DNA from: Akkermansia muciniphila
GTDB lineage: Bacteria > Verrucomicrobiota > Verrucomicrobiia > Verrucomicrobiales > V1-33
Length of the DNA stretch: 64,000 bases
Direction: 5' to 3'
Assembly: GCA_943333275.1 (NCBI GenBank)
Contig: CALQSQ010000017.1
Coordinates: forward strand, 1 to 64,000
The notes beneath the pieces are model-generated. The model did no database searches. It worked only from the letters and a program-made list of their open reading frames with translations, and was not told the origin of the DNA. Positions 53,826-64,000 of this stretch are shown here, one piece after another (positions within the stretch are counted from its first letter, which is position 1; the number at the start of each line of letters is the position of its first letter). The position numbers were made by a program, and so were the translations under genes.

Positions 53826-56327
53826 CTACTTCGGCTGGGCGGTAGTGGCGGGGAAATCTTTATCGAAGGCGGCGGATTCCTTGGGGAAGGTGCTGCGGAA
53901 ACTTTTCATAAACTGCGCTTCCTTTTCAGGCTGGCCTTGCTTGCGGAAGATCTGCAGCAGGCGGCGGTAGGCCTCGACAGCTATCTCGTCATTGAGGACC
54001 AGCTGGGTGGTGAGCACATAATTGCTGGCCGCCTCCTCATCGTTGCCCCGGGCCTCCTCAATCTCACCCCGCAGGTAATAGAGACGCGATTCGTTGACGT
54101 CCTGGGTGTGGAGTTTCAAGCCGGCATCGGCATCCTTGCGTGCCTCGTCCAGTTTCTTGAGCGCAAGGTTGGCCTTGCCGCGAAAATAGTAGGCCTTGGC
54201 CTTGGTATTGGCCGGCAGTTCGGCGGAAAGTCCCAGCAATTTGTCCACACTCACGAGCACGCCGGCATGGTCTCCAATCTGCAGCCGGGCATCGGACAGT
54301 TGGAACCAGGTGTTGGGCCGCAAATCGGCAACCTGCGCGGAGGTGACGGCCAGGCCCAGGTAGCGGGCCGCCTGCTGGGGGTTTTTCTCGGAATAGCGCC
54401 GACTGCCAAGGTATTCGAGGATGCGGCCGTTGATGGGTGCCTTGGGGTTGGTTTTTAAATAGGCATCCACCTCCAGGGCCAGTCCATCCACATCCTCGAG
54501 GTAGTTGTAGGCCACGATGATCTTGATGGAGGCGTCCTCGAAGTTTTCAGGGAAGAGTTTCTGAGCATCATGCAGGGGTTCGATGCATTCCTTCCATTTT
54601 TTCAATCCAAAGAGACCGGTGCCGATCCAGAATTTGCATTCGCCCTTGTATTTGGTGTCGGGGTATTTCTCCAACATGCTGGAGAGGTGCTGGATCATGC
54701 CTTCGTAATTTTTGTCCTGTCCGCGGAGCAGGCCACCCAGACGATAGGCCTCCTCGGCCTCCCGGGCATTGGGATACAGGGTGACGACGGAATCAAATTC
54801 CTTGATGGCATTGGTGATGTCCTTGATCTCAAGATAGCTCTGGGCCTTGCGGACCATGGCCTGGGGCAGGAGCGGGTCCTTGGGCGACTGGGCCATGAAC
54901 AAATTCAGACTCTCGATGGCCGCACTGTGGTTTCCCTGCTGGGCCTCGGCCCAGCCCTTGCGGTAGAGCATGCTGCTGCGCAGGTCCTCGGGGATTTTTT
55001 CCAGGCGGATGCCACTGTAGGACTTGACTGCAACTTCCCAGTTCTTTTTGGTAAAGGCGTCCTCCGCACGCATCAACCGGGCCATGTCGAGATACTCACT
55101 CTGCGGATCCTTCTGCCTGGCACGCTCGATAAATGCCTCGGCCGCAGCGTCCGTGCGGGGATCCTTGAGTTTGTATAAACACACCAGCTTGTAGTAGGCC
55201 GACTGGCTGACCTCCGGACTTTCCGGAAAAAACTGTTCCACCATGCCGTAGAGATCAATGGCCCGGGCGAACTGCTCCAGGAAACGATGGGCATTGGCCA
55301 CCATGATGATGAGGCCCGGGCGGGATTCAAGTTTGATGGCCTTGATGTCGAGATTCCCCCACGCATCCACGACCTTTTTCCAATTCTCCGTGGCGTAAGC
55401 CGTGCGGATCTGCCCCTGCTTGGCAAGGGCCACCCAGGCACCTTCCCCGCCGGCCTTGGTCACGACGTCAAAGAAGGCGAGCGCCTCCTTGTGCTTGCCG
55501 GAATCCTGGAGAATCATGCCTGCAGAGACGCTGGCTTCGGCCTTTACCGCCGCCGTGCTCCCTTCCTTGCTGAGTTTCTCAAAGCGGTTGAATGCCGAGG
55601 TTTTCTTCTCGTGCGCCAGATCGTAGTTGGCAAGTTCCAGCAAGGCCTTCTCCTGAAATCCACGGCTGGCACTGGTGCCGGTAAGTTTCACCACGGCATC
55701 AAAAGCGGTGGCCGACTCCTTCTCCTTCCCGGCGCGCTTCAGCGCCAGTCCTTGGTAGTAGCGATACTGCACACGGTCATCGGCCTTGTTCGCATTGGCG
55801 GCGGCGATCTCGAAATAGGGCGCAGCCTCCAGCGGCTTTTCATCGTTGAACTTAAGGGTCCCGAGCCTGGAGGCGGCATAGGCCAGGAATTGACCGGATT
55901 TAAAGCGCTTGGTAACCTCCAAATACGAAGCCACCGCTTCGTCCACCCGGTGCAGTCGAAGATAGCATTCGCCCCTGAGGGTGAGAGCGGCATCCGCATG
56001 CTTGCCCTTCGGGTAGGCGGCAATGTATTTGCCAAACTGCTCGATGCCCAGTTCATTGGATTCACGCTTGTAGAGCATGTAGGCATAATTAAACAAATCC
56101 TCCTCAGCGGAGGTGCCGGTCTTCTCCGTCTTGGGTGAGGTTGGTTCGCCGGGCGGCTTGATGGCGTCCGGCTGCACTGCAGCGGGAGGATCCTCGGTCA
56201 CTGGATTGGCCTTGGGCGGGTCTTCCACAGGTTTGGCCCGCGGGACGGCGGGTTCCTGGGCTTGCAGGGTGGCGAGCAGGCTGGACGCCAGCAGTAGTTG
56301 GATTGCCTGGGGGACGGTCAATTTCAT
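53826..56327 (-). CDS. secreted tetratricopeptide-repeat protein
   Basis: Signal peptide and many TPR-like helices; clustered with ExbD/ExbB. Confidence 0.8.
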   Translation of the reverse strand: MKLTVPQAIQLLLASSLLATLQAQEPAVPRAKPVEDPPKANPVTEDPPAAVQPDAIKPPGEPTSPKTEKTGTSAEEDLFNYAYMLYKRESNELGIEQFGKYIAAYPKGKHADAALTLRGECYLRLHRVDEAVASYLEVTKRFKSGQFLAYAASRLGTLKFNDEKPLEAAPYFEIAAANANKADDRVQYRYYQGLALKRAGKEKESATAFDAVVKLTGTSASRGFQEKALLELANYDLAHEKKTSAFNRFEKLSKEGSTAAVKAEASVSAGMILQDSGKHKEALAFFDVVTKAGGEGAWVALAKQGQIRTAYATENWKKVVDAWGNLDIKAIKLESRPGLIIMVANAHRFLEQFARAIDLYGMVEQFFPESPEVSQSAYYKLVCLYKLKDPRTDAAAEAFIERARQKDPQSEYLDMARLMRAEDAFTKKNWEVAVKSYSGIRLEKIPEDLRSSMLYRKGWAEAQQGNHSAAIESLNLFMAQSPKDPLLPQAMVRKAQSYLEIKDITNAIKEFDSVVTLYPNAREAEEAYRLGGLLRGQDKNYEGMIQHLSSMLEKYPDTKYKGECKFWIGTGLFGLKKWKECIEPLHDAQKLFPENFEDASIKIIVAYNYLEDVDGLALEVDAYLKTNPKAPINGRILEYLGSRRYSEKNPQQAARYLGLAVTSAQVADLRPNTWFQLSDARLQIGDHAGVLVSVDKLLGLSAELPANTKAKAYYFRGKANLALKKLDEARKDADAGLKLHTQDVNESRLYYLRGEIEEARGNDEEAASNYVLTTQLVLNDEIAVEAYRRLLQIFRKQGQPEKEAQFMKSFRSTFPKESAAFDKDFPATTAQPK

Positions 56328-56354
56328 GGTCGGTTAAATCAGTTGGCGCACTCC

Positions 56355-56780
56355 TCAGGGAGTGGCGGATGCCTGCGCGGCAGCGAATGACACATGATAT
56401 AACCCCGCCTTGCGGCAGTTGTCCAGCACCCGAAAAATATCCTCGTAGGAGGTTTTCTTATCCCCCCGCACAATCACCGCCTGCTTGTTGTTTACCGCCG
56501 CGATGTTCATGAAGCGCTGGTGGAGTTCAGCCTCGCTGACGACCTGCTGCGACAGCACCAGGGTGCCATCGGCCCGCACATTGACCACGATCTGCCCCAC
56601 ATCCTGCAGGGCCTTGTCCGTGGATTCGCTGGCGGGCACGGAAATATTTACCTCGGTCTCCATGCGGCTCATGCTGAAGGCGATCACGAAAAAGGTGATC
56701 AGGATGAAGAGCACGTCCATGAGGGGCACCAGATAGTCCACCGGACTCTCCTCAATGTGTTGTTGCGGTCGGAATTTCAT
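56355..56780 (-). CDS. biopolymer transport protein ExbD/TolR family
   Basis: VPLMDVLFILITFFVIAFSM; VIVRGDKKTSYEDIFRVLDNCRKAGL. Confidence 0.9.
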   Translation of the reverse strand: MKFRPQQHIEESPVDYLVPLMDVLFILITFFVIAFSMSRMETEVNISVPASESTDKALQDVGQIVVNVRADGTLVLSQQVVSEAELHQRFMNIAAVNNKQAVIVRGDKKTSYEDIFRVLDNCRKAGLYHVSFAAAQASATP

Positions 56781-56811
56781 GAGGCGTCAGCAGCTCAATT
56801 GGGAACGAAGC

Positions 56812-57663
56812 TCACACCTGATCGGTGCGGGTCCTTACGGTGGTGGTTTTCAGGGGTGCGGCAGTCCGATTTGCGGCGGCCGCAACAGCGGCGGCGGTGA
56901 CGCGTTTGTATTGAGCCGCCAGCAGGGCCATGATGTAGGTGGAGGCGGCCTCCATTTCACTGATCAATCCGGCCACCCGGCCTCTGTAAATGGAGAAAAC
57001 GGCCACCGACGGAATGGCGATAAAAAGTCCCGCCGCAGTATTCAGAAGGGCCTCGGAGACGCCTCCGGCAAATTTCAACTGCGCTGCCAGCATCTTCTCC
57101 TGGGAGATCTGGCTGAACTGCCGGATGATGCCGAACACCGTGCCCAGCAATCCCACCAACGGTGCGATCTTGCCAATATCCGCCAGATACGTGATGCGCT
57201 GCACCAGGGAACTGGCCTGGCGCTGTCCTTCGGATTCGGTGACCTCCCGGACTTCGTCGAAAGTCGCGGTGGGATTCTTGGTAGCGAAGTCGAGTGTCTT
57301 CTGCGTGATCCGGGCGATGGCTTCGTTGCGCCGATTGCACACGGCCAGCAGCCCGAGGTAGTCCTGTTTGCGAATGAGGGCGTCGGCTGTCTTCATGAAA
57401 CTGTCGCTGACGACCGCCCCACGCCGGATGGACAGGATGTAATACACGATGAGGGCGAACATCAAGACGCTCAGGCCAATCAGCACGTAAATGGTCCAGC
57501 CACCCTTATCCAGCAGATCCTTGAAGACCATCCCGCCAGCCTCCGCCGCCGCTGCAGGTGCGGGTGCGGCCACGGGGGCCGGGGGAGCCGGAGCCGGAGT
57601 CTGGGCTGGGACTCCGGTGGCAAGAAGCAAAGTAACAAGGAAGCTACTGAAGATACGTTTCAT
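56812..57663 (-). CDS. MotA/TolQ/ExbB proton channel family protein
   Basis: Start at MKRIFSSF; LADIGKIAPLVGLLGTVFGIIRQF...EALLNTAAGLFIAIPSVAVFSIYRGRV. Confidence 0.92.
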   Translation of the reverse strand: MKRIFSSFLVTLLLATGVPAQTPAPAPPAPVAAPAPAAAAEAGGMVFKDLLDKGGWTIYVLIGLSVLMFALIVYYILSIRRGAVVSDSFMKTADALIRKQDYLGLLAVCNRRNEAIARITQKTLDFATKNPTATFDEVREVTESEGQRQASSLVQRITYLADIGKIAPLVGLLGTVFGIIRQFSQISQEKMLAAQLKFAGGVSEALLNTAAGLFIAIPSVAVFSIYRGRVAGLISEMEAASTYIMALLAAQYKRVTAAAVAAAANRTAAPLKTTTVRTRTDQV

Positions 57664-57742
57664 AAATAAAGATGGCGCCCATCCTAATCCGGTGCGGCCA
57701 GAGTGCAAGGCGCGCAATTTGAAAGGTTTCGCCTAAAAATTG

Positions 57743-58540
57743 TTAGAACGGAACCTGCCGGCGCTTCCTTTCATGAAATCGGCACAACCTTGAAAATCCA
57801 CAATCACGCGCCAAATCCGCAGCAGCAGCGAACTCCCGTCCCACGTGTTCCGGGGCATGCGCGTCGCTCGAAATCACCAGAGGCACCTGCGCCAGCGACG
57901 CCATTTCCAGGAATTCCCGCGCCGGATACATTTCCGCCACCTCCTTGAACAGCCCGGCAGTATTGATTTCAATGGCCACCCCCGCATCCACCACGGCCTG
58001 AATGGCGGGCTCATAATACCGTCGCAAATCACCGACGGGCCGATGCCCGAATTTCTTCACCAGATCAGGGTGGGCCATGATGTCGAAGAGACCCGTCCTC
58101 GCGGCCTGACCGAAGAGCAGCCAGTAACGTTCCCAGATCTCCTCCACCGGACGCCCCCGGAATCGATGCACCTGGCTGGGATCATCCATCGCCCAGTCCC
58201 CCAGATAATGCACGCTGCCGATCAGATAATCCCAAGGAGCCCGCCCGCCAAGCTCGGCGATCCAATCCAGGCCATTCACAAAATAATCCACCTCCAGCCC
58301 CAGCCGGATCGGCAACTCCGGCACCTGCTGTCTCGCCTCCTCAACCCAACTCACATACCTCGGAAATTCCTCATTCAGCATCCGCCAGTCGTCATGATAT
58401 CTCGGCAATGGGCTGTGATCGGAGAATCCAATCTCCGGCAGTCCCAGTTCCAAAGCCTGTCGCGCATAGGCCACTGGTGCGCCCTCCGCGTGCTTGCAGA
58501 GTGGCGTGTGCATGTGGTAATCGGCTGGAAGCGCATTCAT
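57743..58540 (-). CDS. PHP-domain histidinol-phosphatase family protein
   Basis: DYHMHTPLCKHAEG, IGFSDHSP, LGLEVDYF, SVHYL, MAHPDL, VISSDAHAPEHVG. Confidence 0.88.
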   Translation of the reverse strand: MNALPADYHMHTPLCKHAEGAPVAYARQALELGLPEIGFSDHSPLPRYHDDWRMLNEEFPRYVSWVEEARQQVPELPIRLGLEVDYFVNGLDWIAELGGRAPWDYLIGSVHYLGDWAMDDPSQVHRFRGRPVEEIWERYWLLFGQAARTGLFDIMAHPDLVKKFGHRPVGDLRRYYEPAIQAVVDAGVAIEINTAGLFKEVAEMYPAREFLEMASLAQVPLVISSDAHAPEHVGREFAAAADLARDCGFSRLCRFHERKRRQVPF

Positions 58541-58816
58541 GAGTTGGCCAACCCAAGCGCACTCTTGCAGCCTCAGCAAGGCTGAAGCCATTAAACGGTC
58601 GTGGTTCAGAAACGTTTCTTGAAGTTGATTTCCTGACCGTTCCGTTTTGTGGAAGCATCCTTGAAAAGGAAAAATGGGCGCGATTTCCGGTTAAATAGGC
58701 ACGTCAATTGCGGTATTATCGATCTTGAGAATCGTTTTTGTAGAAATTATCAAAAAGAATTTGCTAAATTCCAGAATTCCGGTAATCTCCAGTCAACCCA
58801 AGCGTTTAGAATTACA

Positions 58817-58939
58817 ATGAAAGCCATTACCCTCAATCCAACTGAAAAAGAAAGCCCTCGCCTCGAGCGTCTGACGCTAATCGCAGCTGGCATGACCCTT
58901 CTGACCGCCATTTATCTTTTGGTGACCAATTTGGTGTAA
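58817..58939 (+). CDS. 40-aa single-TM small protein
   Basis: MKAITLNPTEKESPRLERLTLIAAGMTLLTAIYLLVTNLV, isolated, followed by hairpins. Confidence 0.5.
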   Translation: MKAITLNPTEKESPRLERLTLIAAGMTLLTAIYLLVTNLV

Positions 58940-58976
58940 ACAAGGAAGCTTACACCTACGGGGAGCAATCCCCAAC

Positions 58977-59018
58977 ACGAGGCTTGGGGGTTTCTTGGTC
59001 GGTTCCCTCAAGCCTCGT
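58977..59018 (+). other. stem-loop with 10-bp perfect stem
   Basis: ACGAGGCTTG (58977-58986) / CAAGCCTCGT (59009-59018). Confidence 0.6.
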
Positions 59019-59032
59019 TCGTTTTCTAAAAC

Positions 59033-59066
59033 AAAAAGCCCGGTTTCCATGAGCCCGGGCTTTTTT
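59033..59066. terminator. bidirectional Rho-independent terminator
   Basis: AAAAAGCCCGG...CCGGGCTTTTTT. Confidence 0.85.
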
Positions 59067-59208
59067 GTTGCACAATTGCGAGATATCCCGGGGCAAACTG
59101 CTAACCACGTCTTTATTTCTAATAAATACGGAATTTTATTAGCGTCATTACGACGTAAATTTTCCCGAATATTTTCCCTCAAATCCAATAAGTCCCGGTT
59201 CCCCAGCC

Positions 59209-60291
59209 CTATGCCTGCCTGATGACACGCGGACGAGGCATCCAGATGCCGGAGGAGGAGGGACGCAGAAACCAGCCCAGAAAAAACAGGGTCGACGCGC
59301 AACGCATCGCCCAGGGAAACCAGCCCGGCAGGGAGTGGCGGAGATCGATCAACGTCTCGTCGCCATTGGGAAACATGCTGAAACCGATCAACGATGGCAG
59401 GCGAAACCAATAGTAAATGATGATCGAAGCCGCCGCAAAAAGCGTCGCCAGCAAAGCCCTTCGCCGGGTCGGCAACAACCACCTCAATCCGGCAAAGAGC
59501 AGCAAACTCACCGCCATGCCAAATGCCGGCAGACCGTAGGCTTCCGCCAGATGATGCCAACCCTCCTGCAGCGGGTAATCCGGAACATGCATCCACCCCC
59601 AGACAAATCCCGGAAATCCCCCGGTCATCAGTAACAACGCCAGACGTTTGGATCTCACCGCCGATTGACTCGCCGCAGAGGACCCCAGCGAGTCCGGGCA
59701 GCGCATCACGCAACCCTGGCAACTGGCGCAATGTGCATTTGTAAAAGATTTCACGGGCTTGCTTCCGTAGAGTGTCTCCACGGCCAGCACCGGACAGGCC
59801 CCCGCGCACCAGGCACTTTTCCATTCAAAAATGCAGCCCAGACAAACGGCGACCATCGCGGTCAGCAGGAGGGTCACTGCTGTCGCAGGGCCGTTGAGAT
59901 CAAGCAGCACCCGGCGGAGCGGGATAACCAGAAGCAGCATCACCACTCCCATCAGTTGCAGCCTGGCCTGGAGCACTCCGTCCACCCGGCGCCTTTGCGA
60001 AAGCCCCAGCTTGCGGGGTAGCAGGCTGATGGACCCCAGCGGACAGAGATTCCTCCACAAGCCGGTGGCGAGCACGAACAACGCCGGTGCCATCGGGACG
60101 ATCCCATTCCAGAGAATATTCAAGGCAACGCCGGGCACCAGCCAAAGCCCCACCCACAAACCCAAAGCACCCAGCATCCCGGCCACCTGCACGGTCCGCC
60201 ATCGACGCTCCGATGCCACTGAACCTCCGCCCAGAGCCCTGGCTCCAAGCACAGGCGGCCCGCAGCCAATCCTATCCTTCTCGATGATCAT
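59209..60291 (-). CDS. membrane Fe-S protein (4Fe-4S, NapH/RdxA-like)
   Basis: Multi-TM; WRNLCPLG; CLGCIFEWKSAWCAGACPV; CASCQGCVMRCP. Confidence 0.7.
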   Translation of the reverse strand: MIIEKDRIGCGPPVLGARALGGGSVASERRWRTVQVAGMLGALGLWVGLWLVPGVALNILWNGIVPMAPALFVLATGLWRNLCPLGSISLLPRKLGLSQRRRVDGVLQARLQLMGVVMLLLVIPLRRVLLDLNGPATAVTLLLTAMVAVCLGCIFEWKSAWCAGACPVLAVETLYGSKPVKSFTNAHCASCQGCVMRCPDSLGSSAASQSAVRSKRLALLLMTGGFPGFVWGWMHVPDYPLQEGWHHLAEAYGLPAFGMAVSLLLFAGLRWLLPTRRRALLATLFAAASIIIYYWFRLPSLIGFSMFPNGDETLIDLRHSLPGWFPWAMRCASTLFFLGWFLRPSSSGIWMPRPRVIRQA

Positions 60292-60463
60292 TGGGCCAGA
60301 CTTTCAAAAAAGCATGGCGAGGGCAAGATTTGCTTGATGAATGCCTCGAATGAATGGACGAAATCCTCCTTCCCAGCCCATTAAAACAGAGAGCGTCCTC
60401 GAATCAGGGTGCAATCACCCGCACCAATCCGGAAATTTTCTCACCGCAGACTGAACGATTGAA

Positions 60464-61411
60464 TCACTTGGGCACCCCAAGATTAGGATTGGCATCCTTC
60501 AGGCCCTGCATGGCGTCCATCATGATACGCGCGGCCCCGGCCAATTTTTTAACGGAGCCGACCGATTGATCGAGCTTGGCGAGGTCCATCACTGGAATCT
60601 GACCATTTTGAAAAGGCAGGCCACCAGCATCGCGTCCGCCCCCCCGGGTCGCGGCCTGCTCCGTCCACTGGCTGGTTAACTCCGTCAGTTTGACCTGCTG
60701 ATCCTGAGTCAAAATTTCATTTATCTGAGCGGTGAAGGCCTCATCACCCAACAGTTGCCCGTTTGCCCCGGGCCGTCCCATCACGAAACCGCCCATGTTT
60801 GCCAGCATGGTCCGGGTTGGCTGGGTGATCTGATCATATTCAGCCTGGCTCATCTCCCCTGAGGACAGGGCATCCCCAGCCAGGAACATTTCCATCATCG
60901 GCTCCGGATTGCTGCGCATGGCAGAGGCCAGCTGGGTGACAGCCCCCATGCGGTCATTGATGGCACTGGCGATCAGTGCGGAAGCCTTCTCCTGCTGGGC
61001 CTCGTCCAGACCAAGTTGGGGAGCCAGATTCTTCAGCGCCTCCTTGCTGGCCGCCTCGGCTGGGGTCGCGGCACCGGTGCTCTTGGCCATCACGTTGGCC
61101 AGTTCCATGCCTTCGTCAATCACATCACCGAGATCCGCAGAAATTTTCTGCGCCTTTTTGGCTTTTTCGGCACCATATTTTTCAGCCAGCTTGGCCCACG
61201 CCCCGGTGGCTGCACCAGCTGGCTTGGCAGCCGGAGTGGTCGCGGCTGGCTTCGCCCCGCCTTCAGTGGTTGTGTTTGATGGTGTGACCGCCGCAATTGC
61301 AGGGGCGGGACCCGCCACTTTGGAAGTTTCGGCTGCGGGCCGTGGCAGGAAATACACCATGGCACCTCCGGCTGCGAGGCCACCGATAAGAAATAGGATG
61401 CGGTTGTTCAT
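60464..61411 (-). CDS. hypothetical membrane-anchored Ala-rich protein
   Basis: MNNRILFLIGGLAAGGAMVYFLPRP then Pro/Ala/Thr linker and helical region. Confidence 0.6.
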   Translation of the reverse strand: MNNRILFLIGGLAAGGAMVYFLPRPAAETSKVAGPAPAIAAVTPSNTTTEGGAKPAATTPAAKPAGAATGAWAKLAEKYGAEKAKKAQKISADLGDVIDEGMELANVMAKSTGAATPAEAASKEALKNLAPQLGLDEAQQEKASALIASAINDRMGAVTQLASAMRSNPEPMMEMFLAGDALSSGEMSQAEYDQITQPTRTMLANMGGFVMGRPGANGQLLGDEAFTAQINEILTQDQQVKLTELTSQWTEQAATRGGGRDAGGLPFQNGQIPVMDLAKLDQSVGSVKKLAGAARIMMDAMQGLKDANPNLGVPK

Positions 61412-61710
61412 ATTATTTTAGGTTTTAGGTTTATTGCGAATGGTGTTGGAAAGTATGGCAATGGCCATACCTTACCAGCACTGCCGAGGCAACATTTATT
61501 CGGATTTCATTCAGTGACCACTAGGTGTCGTGGCCGCATCGATTGTATGACAGCAAGGAAAAATAAAATTTCCCAGCCAGGAACCCGCCTCAAGGCAACG
61601 GGTCAAAATCGAACGGCACGTCTGCAAATTCATCCGCCGTTCCAATCTTCCAGCCTCGGCAGCCCGGCCCATGATCGCAAACAAACCACGCGATCCTGGC
61701 CGCACCAAGC

Positions 61711-64000
61711 TCATGGCCCGACCATGTTAAGCCGCAGGAACCCCCGCACCGCACCGGACATGGGCACGGCGGATCGCACTTTCCACGCGATGGATCCGTC
61801 CACCAGCGTCACCGGCGGATTGACCGTCACGATATTCGCATTGCCATTAAGCCAGTTGGCCAGCGCCGTGGACACCTCGGGCGTCACGCTGGCCTCGCTG
61901 GCTCCGCCCACGATGCGATAATCCATCGTCAGGTAGTCCTGGCTGCTCACGGTCATGACTCCAGCCTGTGGCGCAAAGTTCGCGGAGTCGGCCACCAGCC
62001 CGCAGGATCCAAGAGTATACTCCTGGGAATTCGTCAAACCATCGCCATCCGGGTCCGCCGAGGGTCCGGAGATGCTGGCATTAAGGAAATCCGCGCCACT
62101 GAAGGAGAGCGATTTCCATGTTGCGTAATTCATGGTCCGCGCCACTCCGCCCGGAATCCCGCCCGGCTGGGCGGAGGTCGTCCAGGCTGCTCCCACTCCG
62201 TGGGTGATGGGCGAGGTCAAATTGGTCAGGATCATGGAGGGTCCATACCCGTCGGCGGCAATCGGCCAGGTGAGATCGGTGGCGTTGGTTTTATAGACGA
62301 AATCCTGAACCGTCGTGAGCGATGGCCCATTGACCAGCTTGATGCGTTCGCCGGAGTTATCCAGGCTGCCGGCAAACTCCCCGGCGATCATGCTGCTGAA
62401 TCCAATGCCGTAGCGTTTCTCGAAGGCGAATTTCCGCTTCACCACCAGCACCGATCCCCCGGGCGCAATCGCCTGCACATCTCCCGTCGCAAAATTAAAC
62501 GTCACACCACTGGTGAACTGAAGCTGACGCAGATCCAGCGGCGCGGTGTAAATGTTCGTGAGCCGGATGAACTCAAAATCCCCGGCATCGGTAAGCAACG
62601 ACGCCGTCTCGGCCGATGTGGGATCCGGCGGATGGTACATGATTTCAGAAATGGACAGGCGGCTGGCCGTGGGCGTCACCGCCCCGGGCTGGAAGACCGC
62701 CTCCGTCAGCGGACTCCATTCGCCTCCAACGGCACTGCTCAGCACCCGCGAGCGCACCGTGGTAATGGCATTGAGATTGATGGAACCCGAATAAACCAGC
62801 GCCGTGGGTGCAACCCCTCCACCTGCCAGGCGGGGATCGGAACCATCCAGCGTATAGTAAATGATACTTCCAGCCGGCGCGGTCTTGCTGATGACCAGAG
62901 GATAGTTGGCCGGCGTCACGCCGCCAAACTGGCTGAAACTCGGCGGCTCGGTGTTCGGCCACAGCAACTTGTTGCGGAAGGTCCCTGCGGTCCCCGCTGG
63001 CCCGAACAAATACGCACGCCTCCCAGTAGTGGGATGGGTCATGTTTGTAAACCAGCTTGAATCCGGGACAAAGCTCGCGGGATTTCCCGGATTATTCACA
63101 TACTGAAGCAAGGGCAACACCTGCGCCTGCAGATCATCCTTTGCCTTCTTCACATGCGAAGTGGAAGCCTGGTCTTCAAGCAAACCTCCATTAAACATAA
63201 ATTTTTGGATCCGGTCTGCAAAGAGGAGCTTGAATTCAGGACTTTGGTAAAGGCGCTTGAAAATGTTCCCGCACTCGGTATTTCCATTGAGGAGGAGGGT
63301 TCCGATCGTGTCAAAGTTCACCGCCTTGCCGAACCTCCCCCATGCAGCCTCGTTATCCCACGCCACCATGCGGTATCTTCCGTTGGGAGCACGCTCGCGT
63401 TGTGCACCCCAGTTATTCTGAGGCCAGTCATCATTATTAATGTAAACGCAGCACAGGAAATAGTCGGCCATGTTCACCACATCCAGATAATTTTGCACAT
63501 TGTTATAATTGGCCAGCGTCGGAGTGCTGCTCAGCGTATCGAGCGCCGTTTGCATGGATGTCCAAAAAGTCCGATCGCCATCCACCACCTCGCTGACATA
63601 TCCCGGTCCAATGAAGAGCACATCGAACTGGTTGACCGTGTGGTAATGCTCCTGAAACATCGGCTCACGAAGACGTTCCGAAACATCATACATCCCTTTG
63701 AACTGGCCGTTGACGTAAACGGAAGACACAATGCCGATCGGGCTGAACCAGCCCATATCCCGGTAGAGTCTGCGGCTGAATTCATCGATGAAAAAGGGGT
63801 TGGTCATGTCATTTTTCCCGGCACGAAGACGGAATTGTTTGTATTCTCGGATATCGTTGTCAGGGATCGTGGCATGCTTGAGCTTGCTGTTTCCATAATC
63901 ATCCCGCCAGGCTATGTTGAAGGATGGTTTCTGGGTAAAATCGTTGACCGGCCAGGGAGAAGCTGCTGTCTGCGTCAGCTTGTAGCGAGGCCGCGCATGT
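61711..64000 (-). CDS. CotH-kinase family protein with lamin-tail-like domain and C-terminal Asp-rich linker (5' end outside window)
   Basis: VYVNGQFKGMYDVSERL...NNDDWPQNN...RYRMVAWDNEAAW; SISEIMYHPP (LTD-like); DPDGDGLTNSQEYTLG. The frame stays open through 64000 (WRDDYGNSKLKHATIPDNDIREYKQFRLRAGKNDMTNP). Confidence 0.85.
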   Translation of the reverse strand, partial: HARPRYKLTQTAASPWPVNDFTQKPSFNIAWRDDYGNSKLKHATIPDNDIREYKQFRLRAGKNDMTNPFFIDEFSRRLYRDMGWFSPIGIVSSVYVNGQFKGMYDVSERLREPMFQEHYHTVNQFDVLFIGPGYVSEVVDGDRTFWTSMQTALDTLSSTPTLANYNNVQNYLDVVNMADYFLCCVYINNDDWPQNNWGAQRERAPNGRYRMVAWDNEAAWGRFGKAVNFDTIGTLLLNGNTECGNIFKRLYQSPEFKLLFADRIQKFMFNGGLLEDQASTSHVKKAKDDLQAQVLPLLQYVNNPGNPASFVPDSSWFTNMTHPTTGRRAYLFGPAGTAGTFRNKLLWPNTEPPSFSQFGGVTPANYPLVISKTAPAGSIIYYTLDGSDPRLAGGGVAPTALVYSGSINLNAITTVRSRVLSSAVGGEWSPLTEAVFQPGAVTPTASRLSISEIMYHPPDPTSAETASLLTDAGDFEFIRLTNIYTAPLDLRQLQFTSGVTFNFATGDVQAIAPGGSVLVVKRKFAFEKRYGIGFSSMIAGEFAGSLDNSGERIKLVNGPSLTTVQDFVYKTNATDLTWPIAADGYGPSMILTNLTSPITHGVGAAWTTSAQPGGIPGGVARTMNYATWKSLSFSGADFLNASISGPSADPDGDGLTNSQEYTLGSCGLVADSANFAPQAGVMTVSSQDYLTMDYRIVGGASEASVTPEVSTALANWLNGNANIVTVNPPVTLVDGSIAWKVRSAVPMSGAVRGFLRLNMVGP

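Noticed and set aside
58877-59824. 315-aa minus-strand ORF
   Set aside because: Overlaps the Fe-S membrane protein in another frame and runs through the terminator; no motifs

Overview
The window looks like a bacterial chromosome segment, probably Verrucomicrobia-like (PEP-CTERM protein, many secreted proteins with Asp-rich linkers, ordinary housekeeping genes). No rRNA, tRNA or CRISPR array was recognised. Main contents: (1) a tightly packed minus-strand operon, about 31180-12240, made of a nitrilase-family amidase, an NRPS (FkbH-PCP-C-A[Thr]-PCP-E-C*-PCP), a PKS/NRPS hybrid (KS-AT-ACP-aminotransferase-C-A[Thr]-PCP-TE) and a C-terminally anchored trypsin-fold protein whose catalytic His and Ser positions read Gln and Cys; (2) a plus-strand exopolysaccharide export block (outer-membrane beta-barrel, short OPX/Wza-like protein, Wzc-like co-polymerase, WcaJ/GumD-like sugar transferase) at 31465-37393; (3) an integron cassette array without a visible integrase (CALIN-like), with six complete attC-like sites and one truncated site, at 38380-42621; (4) a putative nucleotidyltransferase toxin/antitoxin pair flanked by ~270 bp direct repeats that each carry the start of an XRE-HTH gene; (5) a pair of paralogous secreted proteins in which one has a PEP-CTERM tail and the other has a different C-terminal module that recurs in other exported proteins here; (6) housekeeping genes recF, ubiE/menG, moaC, rsmD, nusB, ribH and ExbB/ExbD. 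All family assignments were made by reading motifs; no database search was run.
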